This document shows, piece after piece, positions 33,330 through 43,074 of a stretch of 64,000 bases of DNA. The position numbers and the translations under genes are program-made. Within the stretch, counting starts at the first letter, position 1; each line of letters starts with the position of its first letter. Under the pieces are notes generated by a model that saw nothing but the letters and a program-made list of their open reading frames with translations, was not told the origin of the DNA and searched no databases. The DNA is from Aspidiotus rigidus (Eukaryota > Arthropoda > Insecta > Hemiptera > Diaspididae): positions 2,271,501 through 2,335,500 of the forward strand of contig JAVHKY010000054.1 of NCBI GenBank assembly GCA_035079385.1, in the 5' to 3' direction.

Positions 33330-33930
33330 TTGGAGACCAGATCGACCAGATATCTCAGTTGATTTTGAGTAAATTTTGACCAAAAATAGACTGAGGGGGC
33401 GCTCTGATGAGTGACTAATAACAGACTAACTTTTTCAGTCGGTTTACTTCCGCTCTTCCCTACCATATTTAGACCACACTTGAAGCAACTTGACAAAATG
33501 TTGAATGAAAAAATTATTCGATCTGTAGGTGACGTAGGTACCATAAAATGGTCTACCCTCAGTCATTGGCCATACTTTCTCTGCAATTGACTATATTTTG
33601 ACGATTTTTGACCAAAAAAAAGAGTCGATTTCTAGGGACCTTGACGATATAAAATACCTATTCTCTCGTAGTCAATATTTTTGATCATTGTCAACAAACC
33701 ACCATAATTAGAATTCTTCTGACGAAAAATATTGGTAGATTTCTGGGCAATGTAGACGATTATAAAATAGTCTGTTGTAGCCTATATTCAAGCGATATTA
33801 ACGGACCACTACAAATAGACCTCTTTTGACAAAGCAGGACAATCAAGTTTTGGGCAATAGAGACGCCATAAAACGGTCTATGGTTAGATGATATTAATAG
33901 ACCACCATTTTCGACAGGAAAAACCAGTCC
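33330..33930. repeat. Diverged ~115-130-bp tandem repeats
   Basis: About four to five loosely similar units contain GGTAGATTTCTGGGCAATG or CGATTTCTAGGGACC followed by GACGATATAAAAT and, further on, GACCACCAT-type segments. The divergence makes the unit borders approximate. Related GACCAAAA-rich sequence resumes on the other side of the numt at 34,950. Confidence 0.45.
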
Positions 33931-34019
33931 ATATCTAAGGCTTCCTCATGTGAGAGAAGAAAGAAATGAAGAAAGCAGTCTCGTTAGCAGGATTATATCG
34001 AGAGGAGTGCGATTTTGTT

Positions 34020-34940
34020 CTAAAATTACAATATTAATTAGTATACCTAATTATTTATGGACAATTGCAATGTTCAGAAACTTGTGGAATTTATCATGGA
34101 TTTATACCAATTAAAATTGAATCATTTAATTTAAATAATATTTTTTAAAATAAATCTAAACATTATATGTATCTATTTATTTAAATTTCATTTATAAAAT
34201 TCGTACATTATTACGTAATTTTAATTTTAAATTTAATTATTATAATTTAATTGATGTAATACAATAATTATCATTATTCTTTATCAATTTATTATTTCTA
34301 AATTAATTTTCATCATTTTAATTTATGTTAATTTTGTTATTTAAATTAACTCTTTAAAAATTGTTTTTTAATAATTTTTTTATAATTTTCTATTAATTGA
34401 ATGTAAAATTGAACAAAAAAATGAAAAATATCATTCTGGTTCAATATGATTATTCAAAATCATTGAAATGATTGAACAATTAATTCTCATTTAAAGGATC
34501 AAATATGTTAAATAAATTGAATGATATAAAAAGTTATTTAGTTTTAATTTTTTTAGTTGTTTTATAATAATTTTTATTGAAAATTAATATAAATATTTTT
34601 ATTAAAAATAATCAATTATTCTAAAAAAACATTAATAATTTTGATTAAATCAACTATTATCAAGAAAATTTAAATAAGATCTTTATTTTTTCAAAATAAT
34701 ATTATATTATAAACTTCTTAAATAAAGTTGAAATTTAATTTCAAAAAATAAAATTGATATAAAATTTAAATTTTAAAAAAAATTATATTTATTAATTATT
34801 CCTGTTGGAACTCCTTAAATTGAATATAATAATTCTAATATTTTTATGATTAATAGAATATGTTCATTTATTGACAATTTTATTATTAAGAATATTAATT
34901 TTTAAATTTTAAATTTTATTTTAAATATTTTTATTTATCT
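34020..34940 (+). pseudogene. Nuclear mitochondrial insertion (numt), cox2 3' end and flank
   Basis: An approximately 920-bp block of extreme A+T content. At its left end the plus-strand frame from about 34,047 to 34,146 encodes YGQ, then CSETCG, then IYHGFIPIKIESF and a stop. This is the C-terminal copper-binding end of cytochrome oxidase subunit II (family pattern YGQCSEICG followed by H-x-F-M-P-I-x-I-E). Two extra codons sit between YGQ and CSE, and an upstream in-frame stop near 34,035 shows decay. Downstream DNA has mitochondrial composition, but I could not assign tRNAs, atp8 or other genes confidently. A short minus-strand GVPTGI near 34,800 is reminiscent of cox1 but too short to claim. 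Confidence 0.65.
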
Positions 34941-34949
34941 GCGAGTTTG

Positions 34950-35470
34950 CGAGCAATATGATAGTTGATTCAATCCTACGAAATCGGCTGGAAATTTTGG
35001 GCAAAAATTAGTGACTGCGGTTTGCATGAGAATAGACCAAAAAAAGGAGTAAAAATATTGGTAGATGTTGAGGAAAAATCTACTCAAAATGGATCAAGGT
35101 ATCTCCCAAAATATCTGCCCAGAAATCGACTAGAAATCTTAGTCAAAATTGAGTGATAAATAAAATATGAATTTTAGACTAAGAAATGAGGAAAAATTCC
35201 ATTTTGTATTGACAATTATAACGACCAAAAAATGAGTCGAAATGTATTCCGCATAGTAATCAAAAATCAACTAAAAATATGATCAAAATTTACTCGTAGT
35301 AGGAATAATATCAGACCAACAATAAACTGAAATGAATAGACAAAATTTGGTCGATTTATCTCAAAAATTTACTAAAAATCAACCATTTTCTGATGGTACC
35401 GTAATATTTGGTCTTTTTTCAGTCGTACGACCAAAAACCAACCAATGTCGACCGTCGATTTGGTTTATCG
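34950..35470. repeat. GACCAAAA-rich degenerate repeat
   Basis: Several loosely repeated segments contain AAATCGACTAGAAAT, GACCAAAAA, TCAAAATTTACTC and GGTCGATTTATCTC. They are related by eye to 33,330-33,930 on the other side of the numt. There is no convincing coding frame. Confidence 0.35.
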
Positions 35471-36199
35471 GGTAATCGTTTAGTATTGAATTAATGAATT
35501 ATGTATTGCACCAAGAGAATAAAATTCGACGGAGGAAAATGAGTCTTGAAAAAGTACGAGGGTTAGAAAAGTGTTCTTCATGATACAGAAAGCGAGATTC
35601 CAATCTTTGGTCACTTTTAAACTAACAGCACCAAATTTCGATGATGATTTTAAAATGTGATTATTGTAGGCCTGCCATTTGGTCTTTCTATGGTGACTTT
35701 CTTTGCTTTAAAAGCCTAAAATTCACTATTTATCATCAGGCCAACTGAAAGATGTAACACAGCTCAAGCGTTTCTTTGGTGGAAGGCTACAAGTTTTTCC
35801 ATCTCTCGCTAGCAGGTCTCATACATTTTATACATTTTCAAATATCTTCTGTACGTCACGGTCATCAAGCTCATTAAAAGAATTCGTAGCTTACTATGGG
35901 AGGGGGGAGGGAGGGAGGGAAGAGTTTCACGTTTTTTGATATTCTGTTGGCAAACTTGAAGCATGTTGCTTGCGAGATATTCCCAGTAGGCGACGAGGGC
36001 TTCCTAGTTTCTTGATCTTCCGGTGACAGATTTTAAAACTTTTTGAACCCCTGGAAAAGTCCCAGGTCATTAGGCGGAGGCCTGCGATCCTCCTGTGGCA
36101 AATTTTCAAACTTTCTAAAGCTGTCAGCGTATTCAAAGGGTGTAGTCCCTTCGCTTATATCACACTGACACAAATTCTAAACTAAGGAGCTTCATGGTC

Positions 36200-36520
36200 A
36201 TTTTTTTTTTAACGCTATCCCCAAGCTTTGCTTTAAGAATATTTTGTACACTAGTAGGTTATTGTGTGGTGACAACATTGACCTTCTGCCAATTAGTCAA
36301 TTCGTCTTTCGGAATCGCAAATTGAACTCGTTTCTCTTTGTTTGCAGTTGCTTACCCCAGTTTAATCTTCGATCCAGGTGTAGTCGTAAGTATTTGATAT
36401 CATATTTTTCCGGCAATATCTCGCCATCGAGGGCTGTCAAAAAATAACAGGCTGCACCAATGTTGAAGAAGAAATGGCTGGTCGTAGTGAAAGCTACCAA
36501 ACTCAGCTCCATAATCATTA
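36200..36520 (-). pseudogene. Jockey-clade LINE relic (RT C-terminal part)
   Basis: On the minus strand 36,297-36,430 encodes GEILPEKYDIKYLRLHLDRR and then LNWGKQLQTKRNEF, matching the VKYLGLHLDRRLTW segment of Jockey-type reverse transcriptases just after the palm. It continues after a stop with LIGRRSMLSPHNNLLVYKI, which matches the following family block (WLIGRRSKLSLENKLLLYK). Stops interrupt it and no catalytic motif is left. The sequence further left (35,927-36,136) shows no family match. Confidence 0.65.
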
Positions 36521-36886
36521 AAATTTATTGACCTTATAGCTGCTCGATAATCGTAACGTTTTATCAGACATAATGATATTAAGGGACGAACGTGTTAGAT
36601 CTTTGAGTGAATGAGAAATGCTCTTATAAGAACGAAATTATTTGTCAACAACAACACAATTACTTATAAAAAAAGGCTTCTTAAAACGAGATCATAACAG
36701 CAACCGCTCCAATCCTTCTTTGCCTCTCTCTCTCTCCCATGGTCAACTAGAATTTTCTCCACGTCTCATGGTCAAGGGTATCATGCAGACATGAGGGCGC
36801 AAATTTACAGATCTGAAAAATGGCTACTCTTGTGCTCTACTCTTTATGAAGAGACATTGTAACGCTTGGATGAAAATTTAGTTATT

Positions 36887-37008
36887 TTCGTAACACGGAA
36901 GCAAACTAAGCAATTTCTTAACAAAGGTGAGTTAGCGACCCGAACGGAGTGAGGGTTGATAAATTTCGCGCTGAGTTAAGAAATCGCGTTTGCTCCCATG
37001 TAACGAAT
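36887..37008. mobile_element. 122-bp hairpin element (MITE-like)
   Basis: The left end TTCGTAACACGGAAGCAAAC followed by AATTTCTTAAC pairs with the right end (GTTAAGAAAT, then GTTTGCTCCCATGTAACGAA). The arms are about 35 bp with several mismatches. The loop contains GCGACCCGAACGGAGTGAGG. No target duplication is obvious. Confidence 0.5.
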
Positions 37009-37369
37009 CGGATTTTTCTTTTTTCACGAACAAAAACCATTTCTTTCTTTTAGTAAAATTCTTTTCTCCCTAATTGTTCTTCCTTTCTCCCGCTCAAGCC
37101 AACGACAGAAATGAAGCGTTTTGTTCCTGTAAATCAAGTCGGAGACTTTTTTTTGAAGCTCGTCTTGGTCTACTTCATCTCTTTTTTATTTCCCTAATTG
37201 GAAACGCATGCTAAGCCTAAAAAATTCCAAGAGGTCAAATAGGTCACATCTTTTGAAAGACCTAAGTTTTCTGATGATCTAGCCCAGAAAAATTTCTGTA
37301 ATCTAACCTACACAAATTCCTATCATCTAGCCTTGACAAATTATTTTGAGCAACGTAATCTAACCTACA

Positions 37370-38827
37370 TTGATGATGTCATCAAAGTCCTCCCACCCTT
37401 CTAAAGGATGCAACAGGAAACTCCTTATTCAACTTTACGAGAGCCTCATCCGATCACGTTTAGACTATGGTGCCCCCGTCTACAATCTAGCTTCCAAATC
37501 AATTCTCAAAAGTCAAGATCTTATCCAAACCCATTCTCTTAGAATGGCACTGGGTGCTTTCCGTACCAGCCCCAGACTTAGCCTAAGCGCAGACGCAGCT
37601 GAACCTTCTCTCCCATATCGCAGACTCATCCTGACTTCTAATCTTTTGATCTCAATCTCTCAATTCCCAAACCTACCGACCTACGACACAATCTTCCCTT
37701 CAAAAACTAATTATCTCTCATCGCCGGTTAGCAAACAAGTCCGTTTCCGTCTCGAACAATCTCTTAACAAACCCTTTTTAGTTCACCCCTTGCAGCCTAT
37801 ATTTACACTCTCCCCTCCTTGGACTTACAACGAACCTTCCCTTCGACTTGATATCACCCAAATCCTTAGTCAAAACAAATCTACCTACGCCACCCACATC
37901 AATCATATGATACAGGAATATCCTGACCACAAAATCTGTTTCAGGGACGGATCCAAATCTGAGAATAGAGCTGCCTACGCTTATTCCGTCAATGGTCTCC
38001 TTGTCTCTCATCGAGTCCACAACATAGCGTCGGTTTATACTACTGAACTCATGACCATCCTCGCATGTCTTTCTCTCCTCACTCAATTTCCACCGAATAG
38101 TAACTTTTTACTTCTCACTACCGTGCTTCTCACTGACTCATTATCCTCACTCCATTCACTACTAGGCCCTGACAACTCACATCCACTCATTCAAAGAATT
38201 CATCTACTACGAACTACACTTGACTCAATTAACTGCAACATTACATTCATATGGATACCGGGACACACTGACGTACACCAACACGATCTCGTCGACAAAG
38301 CCGCCAAAATTGCCACCACCCTCAGGAAAATCACGGATAAATCTCCACTAGCAGCTTCAGATTACAGGAATCACTTCCGCTCTCTCATCATCGAACAATG
38401 GCATTCAATTTGGAAAACTCAACTTCTCAATAAATTTCTTCGCATTAAAAAGTACCCTATACCTTGGTCTAGCTCCAATAGAAATTCACGAAGGGAAGAA
38501 GTCATCCTCACCAGACTAAGAATAGGTCACACTCGCATAACTCACTCTCACTTAATCAACCCTCACACATTATCGCCTCCATCTTGCCCATACTGTAAAG
38601 AAGAAAATCTCACAACTGATCGTATGTTCTCAGCATGTTCTCATCTTCAATCCCTTCGTTCTTCACTACAGGTCTTTTCCTCCATCTCACAAGCTCTTAA
38701 AAATGATCGCGACACTGTCACACTATCACTACAATACTTACGTCTCACAGAATTCTACTCTCTCATCTTACAACTCAACACAACATACACATGCTCTGTT
38801 AAAATAATTCTACCTAAACCACTATAA
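37370..38827 (+). CDS. I-type LINE ORF2 C-terminal part: RT thumb, RNase H, zinc finger
   Basis: An uninterrupted frame of about 485 codons encodes the end of a non-LTR retrotransposon polyprotein. Residues 15-70 hold QLYESLIRSRLDYGAPVYN and ALGAFRTSP, the conserved block after the RT palm. RNase H follows, with its four acidic positions readable as CFRDGSKS (D), YTTELMTIL (E), LLTDSLSSL (D) and DLVDKAAK (D), plus IWIPGHTDV. The tail carries RLRIGHTRITHSHL and a CPYC then C zinc-finger-like motif. The RNase H plus this tail order is typical of the I group. The nominal start is not a true start: the N-terminal endonuclease and RT catalytic motifs are absent. The lack of stops suggests a relatively young insertion. 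Confidence 0.8.
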   Translation: MMMSSKSSHPSKGCNRKLLIQLYESLIRSRLDYGAPVYNLASKSILKSQDLIQTHSLRMALGAFRTSPRLSLSADAAEPSLPYRRLILTSNLLISISQFPNLPTYDTIFPSKTNYLSSPVSKQVRFRLEQSLNKPFLVHPLQPIFTLSPPWTYNEPSLRLDITQILSQNKSTYATHINHMIQEYPDHKICFRDGSKSENRAAYAYSVNGLLVSHRVHNIASVYTTELMTILACLSLLTQFPPNSNFLLLTTVLLTDSLSSLHSLLGPDNSHPLIQRIHLLRTTLDSINCNITFIWIPGHTDVHQHDLVDKAAKIATTLRKITDKSPLAASDYRNHFRSLIIEQWHSIWKTQLLNKFLRIKKYPIPWSSSNRNSRREEVILTRLRIGHTRITHSHLINPHTLSPPSCPYCKEENLTTDRMFSACSHLQSLRSSLQVFSSISQALKNDRDTVTLSLQYLRLTEFYSLILQLNTTYTCSVKIILPKPL

Positions 38828-38922
38828 ATTAAGCGATTAAATGATAAGTCTGTAAACAACCCGAGCTAATAGCCCTTTGAGCAGCTTGTAGCTCGTTAAT
38901 TAAATAAAAAAAAAAAAAAAAA
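37376..38922 (+). mobile_element. 5'-truncated I-type LINE with poly(A)-like tail
   Basis: The element begins inside the RT C-terminal (thumb) region, runs through RNase H and a zinc-finger tail, and has a short 3' UTR. It ends in TTAATTAAATAAA and an A-run (about 38,902-38,922). Its 5' truncation, with no upstream RT, is the usual product of incomplete target-primed reverse transcription. It is related to the longer copy at 60,848-64,000. Confidence 0.8.
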
Positions 38923-38924
38923 TT

Positions 38925-41080
38925 CTACGCCCCCTCCTATTACATGTAGCTCAAAAGTCTAGATCTGTGACGTAACAAGCAATTTTGTCGCAGAAGGAGG
39001 TTTCTGGTCTTGGATTAGAAACGTATGAGGGTTCCGTTCAAAGGACGCGGTAATAATTAGCTAAAATCAATTAAAATATCAAGGGTGGAATGTTTTGTCC
39101 TGAATTCCATTTGCGTATTAGCGTAAAATAGAACAATTTAATTGATGAATTTTGGCAACCGCAATTTTTTTCACTGAATGAACAGTTGAAAGAAACGAGA
39201 TTCGAGCAGGCTGTACACACTCATTCCGCTAATAATGATGATAATATTTTTAATTTCATAATTAAAACCGATAAACAAAATTCTCTATATATGTACGCAG
39301 CATATGTTCAGTATGGTCGTAATTTAACGACGCGTATTCTTCGCAATGTGTTAAAAAGCCCTCTGAGAAATATAGAATTGCTACTGTATATAATGGTTGT
39401 AGATTACTACTGTATTTCCTCCTATTTAGAGTGCCAGAATGTAAATATGTTTTAAAATGCGCTCGCTTGTTGATATTTTACCATTTTGATGGAACGTAAA
39501 TAGATGCATAATTGGAGGCATTTTTTTCTAAATCGAAACGAGGCTATGGATGTTAACTCCAGAGCAGAGAAAAAAAAAATGAAAAGGCTCACGTTGTAGC
39601 GCGAATGTACATGTAATGTTGAAAAAGTTACTGCTTCTAAAATCCAGTGGACACAACCTTTTTAATGCACTTGTTGAGAACCGAAAAAGTTATACCAGTG
39701 GAATAGTTGAGCACCACCGAAAGCGTAATTTAATTTAGTTGCGTGTCATTCCTGTTCGTGGTTCTGAGGCTATACCGTAGCGCTTCCAGTTACAATTACA
39801 CGTATTCTGTTTAGAAGAACTTAGCTTCATTATTAAGTTTTCTTTCCTTTTTCTTTTCCCCTCTTTTTTTGAGTTATTTTAGCGGTAGCGCGGTTACTAT
39901 ACCTCACATGTCGCCAGCTAACCCAGCGATACGTGCTCGATGAAGTCGAAGAGTGAACCGACGTGCGAATCGAATTCCAGTAGCGAGTATCTATAATTTA
40001 CCAAGTCTGATACTATTACTGTTGAAAGAGTTCTGTGAGCTATGTGCGTACCCATCCGGATTAGTTACTGAAACATGAGACTACTATAATAATAACCGTA
40101 CCTACGGTGCGTTATTTAATATTAATATCCTTCAACGGCGTAGGGCTTTTAATTTTTGTAATCAATATGATTGACAAATGATGAGTTACCGATTTGAGGA
40201 AGCGAAATGAGGAAGTTCGAAAATAAAGTGGTTTGAGTCTGGCTCCGATAGCCTCTTCCAATGCGGATCGTGCAGCTTTCACTCTTCATGAGTGATCCAG
40301 CTGTGCAAGCAATTCCATTACACTTAATATTCTTCGAATGCTTTTCAATGAAAAAGATTTTATCCTTGTAACTTCAACTATTTAAAGGAAGGTTTGTGTG
40401 CCAAGAGAAATTTGAAGACCGATACCATATTTAAGGAGCAAGTAAAGAGGTTGTAATAAGGAGGAGAAAAAAAATAGAGAAAACAGAGTGGCAGCTACGC
40501 TAAAGAAAATCGCATTAAAAGTTGTTCGCAAGAGAAAGAAAAATAAAAATAGCAAATTGAGAGCTAAAAGCTTTCGACGAAGTGAAAACAAGCCGAAGTT
40601 TCAAAATGAAAAGAATATGGTCTTCTCGCACCGGACGATTCTACCCATTATCGGGTTTACAAAATGAATAGCTTTCTTGAAATAATGAATGTTATCATTT
40701 GCGAAAAATCTTAATTCCGGTACTGTTGTACTTATCATGATTTTTCAGACAGACTAGTGTCAAAGTTGTGCACGTGCTTCAAGTACGCGTCGTTTTGATG
40801 TGGAAAAGAATCTTGTATGTATTATGGTTTGAGGAAGGTATGTTTCGAAAATTGTAAAATTCACGCTTTTTAGTATTGTCGAAAATTATGAGAGGTGACG
40901 TGACTCGATTCAAGTTTAAACTTTTTCAACTATTGAGAAAAATCAATGTCGGATCTTTTCATTTTACCGACGGGGGTAAAATTAATGAAGTAGAGAAGCT
41001 AACGACAGTTGTGCAGGAAGCGAAAGAGAGATCGTGCTAGATTTTTATGCCAATTATCATTTGACAAATTGAACTATAAT
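38925..41080. other. Intergenic stretch, nothing recognised
   Basis: Only a fragment of the minisatellite element's right flank (GCAGAAGGAGGTTTCTGG near 38,991) and a CATATATAGCTC-type remnant near 38,930 are visible. The rest is AT-rich without gene features. Confidence 0.4.
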
Positions 41081-43074
41081 ATATTTGTACGTCGGTAGAA
41101 CTTCCAACACTTTACATTGACATCCCGCGTAAAGTAATCAAACTCAAGGGGGAGGAGCATACCGGAGTCTCCAGTGTCGGAAGTTTGAGGTGAACTTGAA
41201 GGAGAAGAAAAATAAGAAGTTGTCCTCCGTAATGAAGGTTAATGATGAGGTGGTTGAAGAAGGGGTGAGTGACGGTGTTGTCGTTCATAAATTCCATCAA
41301 TAGTGACGAAACTGCCCTCCTTGAGAAAGGTTTAAAATTCAGTTTACCTCCCCACAAGAAGGATGAAACCTTGGCGAATGTTGTTGCGGATCTTGCAGTT
41401 AAAACTGGTCCTGGTTTTAATACCCAGAAAGAATTTGCCGAATTAGTCCGTAATAACCCCCTTCCTCGCATGAGTAATAAATTGGGAGGAGTGATTCCAG
41501 GTTTGAAGAGGAACATGAAAGAGGGAGATTTAATTGTCACTAAGGCTGACAAGGCTAATGCTGTTGTGGTGATGGAGAAGTCCGCCTATTCTTCTAAGAT
41601 CCATGAAGTCCTCCAGCAGTGTGGTGCTAAAGAGAGTGGGGATTTCAGTTTTCCTAAGCACGTTAAAGAAGTTATAGGAGTGTCATCAACAGGAGTGAGG
41701 CTATTATCAAAACTCCTGCTTTGAAAAAAGCCCTCCTTGTTCCTAACCCTACAACCCCCCCTCCTCTACGGGCTGCCCAAAGTGCATAAGAACAATACCC
41801 CGATGCGACCCGTTGTCTCATTCGTCTCCTCCCCCACCTACCTGCTTACCAAATTCCTGAACCGTTGGTTCAAAAATCGTATTGATTTTGAATCCCCTCA
41901 CGTTCTGAAGGGTGTAAGTCTTCCCCCGGGAACGACCATCTGCTCGTTCGATGTCGTTGGTTTGTTCCCGAATATTCCTAAGACTGTTACTATCCAGCGT
42001 ATGGGTGAGCTACTCGTCCAGCCATTATTCCTCACAATGAGCTTCAGGAATTTTTCGACCTTCTGAATATTTGCTGGTCCCCCAACTACTGTAAATTTGA
42101 AGGAAAATTTTTCGAGTTTCCTGATGAAGTAGGGATCCCTATTGGATCACCTTTAGGCTCTCTCATCTCCGAAATTTTCGTGTCCAAGTTTGAACTTTAC
42201 CTCTTTTCCTCGAACCAGGTGTTACTTAATCATATTCACTATTGGCACAGGTGCGTTGATGACGTTCTAGGTACCTGGACTGGTCCCCAGATCTCCTTGG
42301 TGAGTTTCTGAGGTATCTCAATTCCTGGCACCCTTCCATCAAATTTACGTTGGAAATAGGGGTATTTTCCATTAACTTTTTGGATTTATCGTCTCTATAA
42401 TAGACGGTATCCATGAGTTTGGAATTTACAGGGAAGATACTACGACCGATGTTTTAGTCCACGGAGCTTCGTTCGGTCTTGTTGCTCATAAGATGGCTGC
42501 CTTTAATAGCCTAGTTCACAGACTGATTCGTATTCCTTTGAGTCAGTCTGTCTTCAAGAAAGAGTTACTCACAATGAAACATCTGGCCAGAGTGAATGGG
42601 GTCAATGTCGATGTTGACGTGATGGTTCGGAGGAAGTTACGAGGAGCATTCTTGATTCCACCCCCTCCCTCCCTTGGGACACGATCCGTGATCGTCGTAT
42701 GCGTTGGATCAGTCTCCCTTTCCTGGGGAAGTTCTCCCTTCAATTGAGTCGGGCCCTCCGCCCGTTTGGCTTCAGACCCACGTTTTACAACCCTACCACA
42801 GTCAAGAAGTTGTTTGTGAGACTGAAGGACCCCATACCTGTTGATGAGAGGAGTGGTGTTTACAAGTTGGAATGTGGGGACTGTGGAGGCTTTTATATTG
42901 GTGAGACCAGCCGCCAAATGAAAGTTAGAGTAGCTGAGCACCTAAAGTCTTGGAAGAAGGGACACTTAGGAGAGTCAGCTTTTGCTGATCATTTAATAAA
43001 CAGTGGCCACAGCTTCCGCGAGGGATCCGAAAAGCTCCTCCATAAGGAGAATTCCTATCGTAAGCGCATCGCCC
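41080..43074 (+). mobile_element. Penelope-like retroelement, copy B, 3'-truncated
   Basis: Same family as copy A, without the nested insertion. It begins further 5' (N-terminal KFEVNLKEKKNKKL-type lysine-rich region near 41,185 and EKGLKFSLPPHK near 41,325). It runs through RT and the GIY-YIG core, and stops abruptly at 43,074 inside the C-terminal region (after the codons for RKRIAL), where a foldback palindrome begins. Confidence 0.85.
41269..43074 (+). pseudogene. Penelope-like RT plus GIY-YIG nuclease (copy B)
   Basis: Frames connect as follows. 41,269-41,724 carries EKGLKFSLPPHKKDE and TKADKANAVVVMEKS. 41,737-42,066 carries GLPKVHKNN, RPVVSF and SFDVVGLFPNIP (RT motif A). About 42,070-42,430 carries the motif B region SPLGSLISEIF and a mutated YVDD (RCVDDV). 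42,493-42,747 carries MAAFNSLVHRL. 42,699-43,074 is the GIY-YIG domain with GVYKLE, CGDCGGFYIGETSRQ and RVAEHLKSW. At least three frameshifts separate the blocks, and about 30 bp present in copy A before motif A are missing. Copy B preserves the motif B segment that copy A has lost. Not functional. Confidence 0.85.

Noticed and set aside
34797..34820. Minus-strand GVPTGI resembling cox1
   Set aside because: Only six residues, next to an in-frame stop; too short to claim a cox1 fragment.
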